DNA of 64,000 nucleotides from Hyunsoonleella jejuensis (lineage in GTDB: Bacteria > Bacteroidota > Bacteroidia > Flavobacteriales > Flavobacteriaceae), in NCBI RefSeq assembly GCF_900111025.1, contig NZ_FOFN01000003.1:186001-250000 (forward strand), in the 5' to 3' direction. The notes under the pieces were generated by a model, which saw only the letters and a program-made list of their open reading frames with translations, was not told the origin of the DNA and did not search any database. Numbering within the stretch: position 1 is the stretch's first letter; the number at the start of each line of letters is the position of its first letter. Positions 29,022 to 37,802 of this stretch are shown piece after piece. Position numbers and translations under genes: made by a program.

Positions 29022-30935
29022 ATGAAAAGACGTAACTTTATACAACTATCAACACTGGCAGGAGTAGGGATTTCTCTTCCGATAGCTGGAATTTTAAATG
29101 CATGTGAAAATCATCCTGAACACTCTCTAGAATTCAAAAATCTAATTTCAGGTCTTTTGAAAGACTGGTGTGATGGGATGATAAAAGTACAAATTAATAA
29201 CCCTTCTAATTTGGAAGAACATGGCGCTTTAGGTTGCCCGTCGTGTTCACATATACATGGTCGATGTATGGATGCGGTGTATCCATTTTTATATATGGCT
29301 GATATATCAGGAGATGTAAAATATACTGAAGCTGCCAAATTAGTTATGACTTGGGCAGAAAATAATGTTTCTCAAGATGATGGGGCTTGGACCGTAATTA
29401 AAAATCCGAAATCTTGGAAAGGAATTACCGTTTTTGGAGCAATAGCTTTAGCAGAAGCATTGCATTATCATGGTCATGTTTTAGACGAGGCAACGCAAAA
29501 AGAATGGACAGCACGTTTAGAAAAAGCAGGACAATTTGTATATGATACATTTACTATAGACTTTACTAATATTAATTATCCAGGAACAGCCGTCTATGGT
29601 TTAAATTTAATGGGTAATATTTTAAACAGAGACGATTTTAAAGCCAAGAGTAAAAAATTAGCTTCTGAGGTAAAAGCATATTTTACTGCAAATGAAGGCT
29701 TATTGTTTGGAGAATGTAAAAAGAGTTCTAGTAAACTAAGCGAAAAAGGATTACATGGTGTTGATTTAGGATATAATGTAGAAGAAACCTTAAACAGTTT
29801 AGTAATGTACGCGCTAAAAGAAAAAGATGAAGAGCTACTACAAATATTAACAAAATCGTTGAACAGTCATCTAGAATTCATGTTACCAGATGGAGCTTGG
29901 GATAACAGTTGGGGTAACAGAATGTATAAGTGGAGCTATTGGGGAAGCCGCACCTGTGACGGAAGTCAACCAGCCTTTGGGATGATGGCGCACATAAATC
30001 CTGCTTTTGGAACAGCTGCTGTAAAAAACACGGAACTGTTGCAACGCTGTACAGCAGATGGACTTATTCATGGAGGGCCTGGTTTTGTGGAAGCTGGTAT
30101 TCCTCCTTGTGTACACCACACGTTTACGCATGCGAAACCTTTAGCAGCATTGTTAGACCACTGGGGTCATTTACCAAAAATTAATTCAAACGCTAGTTTA
30201 CCAAGAGCTACCGCAGATGGTGTAAAGCACTTTAAAGATTTAGATGTATACCTTTTTGCAAGAGGGGATTGGAGAGGAACTGTAAGTGCTTACGATGCAG
30301 AGTACCATTACAAAGAAGATTTTCGTCAAGCTTCTGGTGGTGCATTAGGTCTATTATATCACAATAAAGTGGGTTTGCTATGTGCTGCTAGTATGGCAAA
30401 GTATCAAATGGTTGAGAAAAATAATCAACAAGCACAACCAGGAAAAGATATTTGTTTAACACCTCGGGTTGAAACATTTATAGATGGAGTTTGGTACACA
30501 AATTTATACGATTTACCAGCTACAGTTACTTCTAAAGATGAAAATGACACTATTGAATTGGTTGCAGATGTAAAATTGAAAAATGTAGCTAGAGAAGAAG
30601 TAAAAGAAACAGCTTCTAAATTCGATATTAGATATAAGTGTGATGTAAATCAAACGGTAATTTCAGTAAAAACAGACCAGAATATTACTTCGCCAACTGC
30701 TTTTGTATTACCTATTGTTTCGCCAAACAATGAGGTTGTTTCTAGTGTAAGCGATACGGAAGTTACCATTCAAAAACCTGAAGGATTAGTTACTATTAAA
30801 GCCAATGCTCCAATTAAATTGAAGACGCTACAAAGTAAAAGAACCTTTAATATGGTGCCTGGTGTAGAAGCTCTACCTTTCGAAATCTTTTTTGATGAAA
30901 AGAAGGTGTTAGAAATAACAATTACAATAAGCTAA
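29022..30935 (+). CDS. Heparinase II/III-like protein, candidate oligo-ulvan dehydratase or lyase
   Basis: 637 residues. The N-terminus has a twin-arginine motif (MKRRNFIQLSTLAGVG) and a possible lipobox at NAC. The first ~380 residues look like an (alpha/alpha) toroid (YPFLYMADISGDVKYTEAAKL, WKGITVFGAIALAEALHYH), with CVHHTFTHAKPLAALLDHWG and a Trp-rich WDNSWGNRMYKWSYWGSRTCDG. The rest is beta-rich. The locus order next to PL28 matches the Formosa agariphila ulvan locus, where the neighbour is an oligosaccharide dehydratase (P29_PDnc). I infer that this is its counterpart, which would make unsaturated uronate ends for GH105. Sequence alone only supports the general fold. Its stop directly abuts the stop of the convergent AraC gene. 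Confidence 0.6.
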   Translation: MKRRNFIQLSTLAGVGISLPIAGILNACENHPEHSLEFKNLISGLLKDWCDGMIKVQINNPSNLEEHGALGCPSCSHIHGRCMDAVYPFLYMADISGDVKYTEAAKLVMTWAENNVSQDDGAWTVIKNPKSWKGITVFGAIALAEALHYHGHVLDEATQKEWTARLEKAGQFVYDTFTIDFTNINYPGTAVYGLNLMGNILNRDDFKAKSKKLASEVKAYFTANEGLLFGECKKSSSKLSEKGLHGVDLGYNVEETLNSLVMYALKEKDEELLQILTKSLNSHLEFMLPDGAWDNSWGNRMYKWSYWGSRTCDGSQPAFGMMAHINPAFGTAAVKNTELLQRCTADGLIHGGPGFVEAGIPPCVHHTFTHAKPLAALLDHWGHLPKINSNASLPRATADGVKHFKDLDVYLFARGDWRGTVSAYDAEYHYKEDFRQASGGALGLLYHNKVGLLCAASMAKYQMVEKNNQQAQPGKDICLTPRVETFIDGVWYTNLYDLPATVTSKDENDTIELVADVKLKNVAREEVKETASKFDIRYKCDVNQTVISVKTDQNITSPTAFVLPIVSPNNEVVSSVSDTEVTIQKPEGLVTIKANAPIKLKTLQSKRTFNMVPGVEALPFEIFFDEKKVLEITITIS

Positions 30936-31811
30936 TTAATTTGATGAATTTCTAAATTTTCCTGGAGCTAAACCAGTTTTATTTTTAAATAAGCGATTAA
31001 AATAAACGTCCGATTCAAAACCGAGTTCAAAAGCAATTTCTTTTTGGCTTTTTGAGGTATTTAAAAGTAATTCTTTTGATTTTTCTATTTTAAGAAGCAA
31101 ATGGTACTGTAATGGCGAAATACCTGTTTGCTTTTTAAAATCAATCCTAAATTTGGAATAACTTACACCTAATTCTTGTGCTACTTTTTTCAAATTTAAA
31201 GTTGAATAAATATTTTTGTACATGATGCTTTTGGCTTTTGCTACTAGCGAGTTTAAACTTTCAATATTACTGCCACCACTTTTAATATTATATAAATCAG
31301 CCATAAGCTGCAGGCAAATGCCCGATGCTGTGCGCTGAAAACCATAAGGTTCTTCATCAAATAATTTAAAGAGCGAATTAAAATGTTGTAATATAGAAGG
31401 TTTGTTACACTTTGATATTACAGGTTCATTTGTACTGAAAAACCCATTTGATAGGAATTGAGAAGCAATCTTACCTGAAAATCCTACCCATCGTTCAGTC
31501 CAACCTGTACTTTTTTTTGGTTTATAACGGTGCCAGATACCAGGAAATAATAAAAAAGCATCACCATCGGATACGTTTATTTTTCCCGTAGCCTTACTTT
31601 CAAAAATACCTTCGCCCTTAGTGATTAGAACTATATGAAATTCGTTTAATATACGCCCTTTATCCCATGTAAATATATATTGGTCTGGGTGATCTTTAGA
31701 AGGATATTCTGTGTTTTTTTCAATAACATTTCGTCCTAAATTATTAATATAAAAGCCCCATAAAGTTTCTATATTACTGGTTATTAAGTATTTTCTGTAT
31801 TTATTTATCAT
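30936..31811 (-). CDS. AraC-family transcriptional regulator
   Basis: 291 residues on the minus strand, the only gene on that strand and the only regulator in the window. The N-terminal cupin-like sensor spans about 20-160 (GEGIFESKATGKINVSDGDAFLLFPGIWHRY). The C-terminal pair of helix-turn-helix motifs covers about 195-290 (LNLKKVAQELGVSYSKFRIDFKKQ and SQKEIAFELGFESDVYFNRLFKNKTG). Its start lies about 110 bases upstream of operator copy 8 in a divergent region. AraC regulators of this form bind a sugar and activate catabolic genes. It is the prime local candidate to bind the repeated CAGGAY operator, although a regulator outside the window (such as a hybrid two-component system) is also possible. 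Confidence 0.92.
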   Translation of the reverse strand: MINKYRKYLITSNIETLWGFYINNLGRNVIEKNTEYPSKDHPDQYIFTWDKGRILNEFHIVLITKGEGIFESKATGKINVSDGDAFLLFPGIWHRYKPKKSTGWTERWVGFSGKIASQFLSNGFFSTNEPVISKCNKPSILQHFNSLFKLFDEEPYGFQRTASGICLQLMADLYNIKSGGSNIESLNSLVAKAKSIMYKNIYSTLNLKKVAQELGVSYSKFRIDFKKQTGISPLQYHLLLKIEKSKELLLNTSKSQKEIAFELGFESDVYFNRLFKNKTGLAPGKFRNSSN

Positions 31812-31911
31812 ATCATTTTGTGCAACTAATATATCAATTTGTTAATTGTGAATTTGGATAAATCAAAAGAAATTTACAAACAAGTTATAAATGAAGTGGA
31901 TTGAAATCTTG

Positions 31912-31956
31912 CGGGAGGGGACAGGATAGTAATCTATGTGTTTTTAGTTTTATTTA
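31912..31956 (+). promoter_or_regulatory. Putative PUL operator-promoter, copy 8 (GH78 cluster)
   Basis: Degenerate CGGGAG at 31912, then CAGGAT at 31922, 10 bp apart. TTTATTTA starts at 31949, 27 bases after the second half-site (two mismatches to TAnnTTTG). It lies between the divergent AraC gene and the GH78 gene at 31989. The rest of 31812-31911 shows no clear promoter for the AraC gene that I can defend. Confidence 0.5.
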
Positions 31957-31988
31957 TTACTTTCAAACTAAACCAAATAATATATCGC

Positions 31989-34900
31989 ATGAAACTAAAG
32001 AACGCTGGCAGCATTTTTCCAAGTTCTATATTATTGTTAATAATTATAAGTGGACTAATATGTGTCTCTTGTGGGCAATCGCTTTTAAGAGTTAAAGATT
32101 TAAAATGTGAGTACCGTACAAATCCTCTCGGTATCGATAATACAATGCCAAGATTTGGTTGGAAATTAATTGATGAAAACAACCAGAGAGGACAAAAACA
32201 AACCGCTTATCAAATATTAGTGTCTAGTAATATTGAAGGATTAAAAAATGATAAAGGTGATGTTTGGGACTCAGGTAAATTTAAAGCGGATAAATCGGTC
32301 AACATTGAGTTTTCAGGAAAACCTTTAGAATCTGGAAAACAGTATTTCTGGAAAGTGAAAATTTGGGATGCTAATAATTTAGAATCCAATTGGAGTGAAG
32401 TCGCCAAGTTTTCAATGGGCTTATTGAACCCAGAAGATTGGAAAGCCGAATGGATTTACAAAAAAGACCAAAACAAAAAAGACCATAATTGGTATAGAAA
32501 AAAATTCACTTTAGAAAGAACGCCTCAATCCGCATTCATTCATGTGGCCTCTTTTGGCTATCATGAATTATATGTAAATGGCAAAAAAGTTGGAGATGAA
32601 GTTATGAATCCTGTAAATTCCTTTATGAAAAAACGCCTGCCTTATCTTACTTACAATATAAAAGATTATTTGGTAGAAGGTGATAATGTCATTGGTATTT
32701 GGCATGCCGCAGGTTGGGCAAGATGGGGTCGCATAAAAGCATATTTCGACCCGCCTTTTGTTTTCAAAGCTCAGGCCAATATTAATATGGGGTACGACAA
32801 CATCACCTTAGTTTCAGATGGGGCGTGGAAATGTAAAAAAAGCTATAGTGCTTACCATAGCTCTTGGGATATTTTGGATTTTGGTGGCGAAATTATTGAC
32901 GAACGTTTACGAGAAGAAGATTGGAATACTGCAGAATATAATGACAGTGCTTGGGCAAATGCTGTTGTTTTTGATGAAACAGATATGCAAGATGTTGAAG
33001 TAACCAATATCAATTTGGGACCTAAAGGGGCTATACGAGCACCAAGTACAGATGCTAACCCACCAATAAGTAAAATTACCGCAACTCTAAGTGCACAAAT
33101 GGTGGAACCACAAGTAAAATTTAAGGAGGTTAAACCTGTTGGTGTTGAAAAGAATAAAGAAGGTAATTATGTGATTGATATGGGCGAAAATTATACAGGT
33201 TATTTTGAAATGAACCTGCACAATGGTAAAGAAGGTGATACGGTTACTTTTGAAATAGCCGACCATAAAGAGGTGTCCACTTCTTGGGAACAGCGTAGTA
33301 AATATATTTATGATGAAACCGGAGAAGGACATTTTACTAACCGATTTAATTTGGCTGGAGGTCGCTTTGTAACGGTTTATGGGATTAATTATAAACCTGA
33401 ATTAAAAGACATAAAAGGTTACGTTATTACCAACAACCGAAAACAAATTAGTAAATATAAAAGCTCAAGTGAGCTTTTGAACAAGATTTACCAAGTGAAT
33501 TTGAATACCTACATCGCCAATACAATAGATGGTATTTTGGTAGATTGCCCACATCGAGAACGCCGTGGTTGGGGAGAGGTTACTGTAGCCGCTATGTACG
33601 GTGATGCATTGCCAAATTTTGAAAGTGGGGCCTATATGATGCAATACGCACAGTTTATGCAAGACGCACAGGCCGATGATGGTAAAATGCGAGCGGTAAT
33701 AAATGGCGACGATTTTGAGTTTTTAATGTGGATGGCCAACAGCCCTATTACTATTTGGGAAACCTACCGTATGTTGGGAGACAAACAATTATTAGAAAAT
33801 CATTACCCTACACTTAAAAAATGGATGCATTGGCTTTATGAACATTCAGATTATGATACTGGTGGTGCACTTAAAATTGGTGCACAAGGCACTTTAGAAT
33901 TTCCGGGTTTAGGTGATTGGTGTACACCTAGAGGCAATTTTTGGACATCGAGTAATTCTCCTGAGTCTGAACATTTCAATAATTGCGTGTATGCCTATAT
34001 GCTCGAATCGGCTTTAGAAATAGCAAAAACGCTGAATAAGAAAGAAGATGTAAAATTATTTGCAGACCGTTTAACGGTGCAACGAAAAGCAACGCACCAA
34101 GAAATATATAACGAAAAAACTGGAAAGTACGGCGAAGGTCATCAGGTAAATCAAGCCTTTGCTTTGTTATCCGGAGTTACACCACAAGCAGAAAAGCAAA
34201 AGGTTTACAATAATTTAGTAGACCAAATACTTTATAAATTTCCATACTATGATACTGGTAGTTCTGGGCAAGCCCTTTACACCCGCTATTTTATAGAACA
34301 TGGAGAGCGTATGGATTTAATTTATGAATTACTGAAAGATAAACACCACCCGAGCTATGGCTACTTTTTAGAGCAAGGTAAAACGGTATGGCCTGAGCGG
34401 TGGTCGGCAATTGGGAATAGTCAAATTCATACGTGTTACACGGGTATTGGAGGTTATTTTATAAAAGGTTTTGCGGGTATTCGTCCAGACCCTGAACAAC
34501 CAGGGATGCAACAGTTTATAGTAAAACCCACCCCTGTAGGTGATTTAACTTTCACCAATACAAGCTTTCAATCTACATATGGCAAAATAGTATCGAATTG
34601 GAAAATAAATGATGAAGCAGCCGCTTTTCATATTGAAATTCCTGTAAATACATCTGCTAAAGTTTATATTCCAGCAAACCGAATTGAATCTGTTTTTGAG
34701 GGTTGTATTAGTGCAGAAAAATCAGAAGGTATTAAATATATAGGCTCAGAAAAAAGTGATGCCGTTGGAAATTATATCATTTTTGAAGTTGCTTCTGGTA
34801 TTTATGATTTTGAAGTTTCAGAATTACCCACAGTAAGTTACCCAGACCCAATAAATAAACCTGATAACTTGGCATTAATAGGGCGTATAAACGCTTCTAC

Positions 34901-35261
34901 AATGACCATTGATTCTGAAAAACTACCACTTTTTGAAGCCTTTCGAGCAAATGATGAAAACGAAAAAACGTTCTGGAAAGCCAGTTCAAACACAAACGAA
35001 TGGTTAGAGGTAGAATGGTTTAAACCACAAACGTTTAATAAAATTATCATAAACGAAAAGCGCAATCATATTTCAAACTATAAAATTCAGTACTTTAAAA
35101 ATGGAGAATGGATTGATTTGGCAGAAGACACATCTTGCGGTACATACAAGACTCACAAATTTCAAGAAGTAACCACGTCAAAATGTAGAATTCTAATAAT
35201 TGCTTCAAATGATATTCCTGAAATTTCAGAAATTGAAATTTATAATTCAAATGAACATTAA
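31989..35261 (+). CDS. GH78-like alpha-L-rhamnosidase with C-terminal discoidin-like domain (paralogue A)
   Basis: 1090 residues from the ATG at 31989, which starts the export signal (MKLKNAGSIFPSSILLLIII, Cys near residue 23). A longer frame from 31938 overlaps the predicted -7 element and is rejected. Order: Ig-like domain (DLKCEYRTNPLGIDNTMPRFGW), sugar-binding jelly roll (FGYHELYVNGKKVGDEVMNP), GH78 six-hairpin barrel, beta domain, and an F5/8 (discoidin)-like domain at about 980-1085 (EWLEVEWFKPQTFNKIIINE). The acid motif reads VDCPHRERRGWGEV, so the usual last Asp of DCPxRERxxWxGD is missing. TVWPERWSAIGNSQIHTCYTG holds the expected C-terminal glutamate. It closely matches the gene at 37803. 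Rhamnosidase activity is likely; linkage is unknown. Confidence 0.88.
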   Translation: MKLKNAGSIFPSSILLLIIISGLICVSCGQSLLRVKDLKCEYRTNPLGIDNTMPRFGWKLIDENNQRGQKQTAYQILVSSNIEGLKNDKGDVWDSGKFKADKSVNIEFSGKPLESGKQYFWKVKIWDANNLESNWSEVAKFSMGLLNPEDWKAEWIYKKDQNKKDHNWYRKKFTLERTPQSAFIHVASFGYHELYVNGKKVGDEVMNPVNSFMKKRLPYLTYNIKDYLVEGDNVIGIWHAAGWARWGRIKAYFDPPFVFKAQANINMGYDNITLVSDGAWKCKKSYSAYHSSWDILDFGGEIIDERLREEDWNTAEYNDSAWANAVVFDETDMQDVEVTNINLGPKGAIRAPSTDANPPISKITATLSAQMVEPQVKFKEVKPVGVEKNKEGNYVIDMGENYTGYFEMNLHNGKEGDTVTFEIADHKEVSTSWEQRSKYIYDETGEGHFTNRFNLAGGRFVTVYGINYKPELKDIKGYVITNNRKQISKYKSSSELLNKIYQVNLNTYIANTIDGILVDCPHRERRGWGEVTVAAMYGDALPNFESGAYMMQYAQFMQDAQADDGKMRAVINGDDFEFLMWMANSPITIWETYRMLGDKQLLENHYPTLKKWMHWLYEHSDYDTGGALKIGAQGTLEFPGLGDWCTPRGNFWTSSNSPESEHFNNCVYAYMLESALEIAKTLNKKEDVKLFADRLTVQRKATHQEIYNEKTGKYGEGHQVNQAFALLSGVTPQAEKQKVYNNLVDQILYKFPYYDTGSSGQALYTRYFIEHGERMDLIYELLKDKHHPSYGYFLEQGKTVWPERWSAIGNSQIHTCYTGIGGYFIKGFAGIRPDPEQPGMQQFIVKPTPVGDLTFTNTSFQSTYGKIVSNWKINDEAAAFHIEIPVNTSAKVYIPANRIESVFEGCISAEKSEGIKYIGSEKSDAVGNYIIFEVASGIYDFEVSELPTVSYPDPINKPDNLALIGRINASTMTIDSEKLPLFEAFRANDENEKTFWKASSNTNEWLEVEWFKPQTFNKIIINEKRNHISNYKIQYFKNGEWIDLAEDTSCGTYKTHKFQEVTTSKCRILIIASNDIPEISEIEIYNSNEH

Positions 35262-35265
35262 ATTA

Positions 35266-37785
35266 ATGAAATTGACAACTTTAAAGAAAAATACAATTTT
35301 AGTAATACGTTTTGTAGCAATATGCTTTCTATTAAATAGCTATTTGCAATCAAATGTATTAAGTGCTCAGGTTGATTCAATCACTTCAATAAAGTGGAAT
35401 GATGCAAAATGGATTGGCTACACCAAAGACCATCGCCCTGAAGAATGGGCTGCGAGAGATTTGGTGCGCAACCAACCCCCCATGGATATTAATACTTGGG
35501 TCCCTAAAGAGGAAGACTTAAAAGTAACTCGACGCAAAACCCATCCTTCTGTGCTTTTAAGAAAATCATTTTCAATAACTAAAGAAGTGTCATATGCAGA
35601 AGTAGCCGTTTGTGGATTAGGGCTTTATGAGCTGTATTTAAATGGTGAAAAAGTAGGGGACCGTGTACTCGACCCTGCACAAACCTCATACAACAAGCGG
35701 GCTTTTTATGTACGTCATAATGTAACCGAAGCGCTTCGTAAAAACAACAGTTTGGGAGTAATGTTAGGTAATGGGTTTTATGGGCAAAATATGGCATTTT
35801 CACCTGGACTTTCATACGGCAAACCTCGAGCAATATTAATATTAAACATAGTTTATAAAGACGGAACAAAGGAGCAGATTGTAACCGATGAAAGCTGGAA
35901 AGTTCATAGCAGTCCTATTCTTTTTGATAATATTTACCATGGAGAAACTTATGATGCCAGAGAGGAAATTAAAGATTGGTGCAGTTTTAATTATGATGAT
36001 ACATCATGGGATACTGCAGAATTAATGGAAGTACCTAAAAATACTTTGATTAAGCAGGAATTAGAACCCATGCGAAAGATCAGACCAATTAAACCTATTT
36101 CTATTTGGAAAGCGGAAAAGGGTTGGATATTGGATATGGGGCAAAACATGACGGGTTGGTTAGCCATTTCCGTAAAAGAAAAGGAAGGTACTGTTGTAAA
36201 AATGCGTTTTGCCGAACATCTCATGCCCAATAAACAAAACATAGACCCTGCATCTACTGGTATTCACGTTACTGGAAATACCCAAACCGATATATATATC
36301 TGTAAGGGTGATGGAACTGAAACTTGGGAACCCCGTTTTACCTATCATGCCTTTCGCTATGTTCAAATTGAAGGACTCAGTGAAAAGCCAGATTTAAGTC
36401 AATTTACGGGTTGGCTAGTACGCACCGATGCAGAACGTATAGGGACGTTTAAATGTTCTGATATGCTTATCAATAAATTTTATGAGGTGTCCATGTGGAC
36501 CATTGAAGATAATATTCAAGGGTTGTTAAGTGATTGTCCACATCGCGAGCGCTGTGCTTGGATGGGTGATGCCTACGTGGTTGCCGAAGCAGCTAGTTTT
36601 AACTTCGATTTGAAGTGTTTGTGGCAAAAAACATCGTCTGATATGGAAACGGTTTTAGGGGTATCGCAGGCACATTTTAAAGACCCTTTTCCTTATGATG
36701 CGCGCACACCTGCAAATATTTCCGTTGGAAAGCGTCTCTGTTTACAAGCACGACCAGACTGGGGGGCTGCCACCATTATGGTACCATGGTTTTCGTATGT
36801 GTATTATGGCGATAAGTCAATTATTCAAGGCGCTTGGGAGATGATGGAAGGTTGGATGGCCTATTTAGATGAAAAAGTACAAGAAGATGGTATTATAAAC
36901 GGCGGATTTGGAGATTGGTGTCCTCCTGGAGGTAATCCAGAAATGGATACAGCACCAGCTTTGACGTCTACCGCGTTGTATTATCAGTCTTTAGTATCAA
37001 TGGAAAAAATGGCAATGGTTTTAGAAAAAAGAGAAGCCGCTAATAATTATGCTGAAAAAGCCAAAATGGTAAAGACCGCTTTTAATCAAACTTTTTTTAA
37101 TGCAGAAACGAAATCATATGGTTCTCAAACGGGTAATGCTTTTGCAATATATTCTGGTTTAGTTCCTGAAGGCTTGGAGCAGTTGGTCGCTGATAATTTG
37201 GCTACCATTATAATGAGAGATAAAAAGGGGCATTACAGCACGGGTATATTTGGACATCGTCCACTTTACACTGTACTGAATGATTATGGACATGATGCCA
37301 TAACCAAGCACTTATGGAGTATTACTGATTATCCAAGTTTAGGATTTATGACCGAGGAGCACGATTTAACTGTATGGCCGGAGGGTGTTAATAATTGGGA
37401 TAAAACTAAACGGTATTATCGACACTCATTTAACCATCCCATGCAAAGTGGATTTGCTGCTTCGTTTCATGAAAGTTTAGGAGGCATCAGACCTAATGCA
37501 GAATACCCTGGATTTAAAAAGTTCTATTTAAAACCAACGTTTCTTGAAGGGGTAGATTGGGTTGAGGTAACGCACAAATCGCCGCAAGGCACCATAGAAA
37601 GTTATTGGAAAAAAGAAGATTCAAAAGTTGTTTGGACTATTTCGGTGCCAGAACAATCAGAAGCTATTGTGCAGTTACCTTACTATAAAAAAGAACAAAT
37701 CAAATTAAATAATACATCAGTTAGTGCTAATGTATTTAATGTATCATCGGGTAAACACATCATACGTATATCAGATTCAAAATAA
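35266..37785 (+). CDS. GH78 alpha-L-rhamnosidase
   Basis: 839 residues from the ATG at 35266, 4 bases after the previous stop. Earlier ATG and TTG codons would overlap the upstream gene without improving the signal peptide (MKLTTLKKNTILVIRFVAICFLLN, cleavage near SAQ). Sugar-binding domains come first (VAVCGLGLYELYLNGEKVGDRVLDPAQTS), then the catalytic barrel with a canonical motif SDCPHRERCAWMGDAY, GDWCPPGGNPEMDTAPALTSTALYY, and a later VWPEGVNNWDKTKRYYRHSFNHPM. All GH78 acidic positions seem to be present, unlike its two flanking relatives. It is expected to act in the periplasm on rhamnose-containing oligomers. Confidence 0.93.
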   Translation: MKLTTLKKNTILVIRFVAICFLLNSYLQSNVLSAQVDSITSIKWNDAKWIGYTKDHRPEEWAARDLVRNQPPMDINTWVPKEEDLKVTRRKTHPSVLLRKSFSITKEVSYAEVAVCGLGLYELYLNGEKVGDRVLDPAQTSYNKRAFYVRHNVTEALRKNNSLGVMLGNGFYGQNMAFSPGLSYGKPRAILILNIVYKDGTKEQIVTDESWKVHSSPILFDNIYHGETYDAREEIKDWCSFNYDDTSWDTAELMEVPKNTLIKQELEPMRKIRPIKPISIWKAEKGWILDMGQNMTGWLAISVKEKEGTVVKMRFAEHLMPNKQNIDPASTGIHVTGNTQTDIYICKGDGTETWEPRFTYHAFRYVQIEGLSEKPDLSQFTGWLVRTDAERIGTFKCSDMLINKFYEVSMWTIEDNIQGLLSDCPHRERCAWMGDAYVVAEAASFNFDLKCLWQKTSSDMETVLGVSQAHFKDPFPYDARTPANISVGKRLCLQARPDWGAATIMVPWFSYVYYGDKSIIQGAWEMMEGWMAYLDEKVQEDGIINGGFGDWCPPGGNPEMDTAPALTSTALYYQSLVSMEKMAMVLEKREAANNYAEKAKMVKTAFNQTFFNAETKSYGSQTGNAFAIYSGLVPEGLEQLVADNLATIIMRDKKGHYSTGIFGHRPLYTVLNDYGHDAITKHLWSITDYPSLGFMTEEHDLTVWPEGVNNWDKTKRYYRHSFNHPMQSGFAASFHESLGGIRPNAEYPGFKKFYLKPTFLEGVDWVEVTHKSPQGTIESYWKKEDSKVVWTISVPEQSEAIVQLPYYKKEQIKLNNTSVSANVFNVSSGKHIIRISDSK

Positions 37786-37802
37786 AAAATCAAAGTGTTA
37801 AA

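Noticed and set aside
31938-31988. A 17-residue N-terminal extension of the first GH78 paralogue.
   Set aside because: It would begin inside or upstream of the predicted -7 element; the ATG at 31989 gives a normal export signal.
31901-32095. A short plus-strand ORF across operator copy 8.
   Set aside because: It overlaps the operator and the true GH78 start in another frame and resembles no protein.
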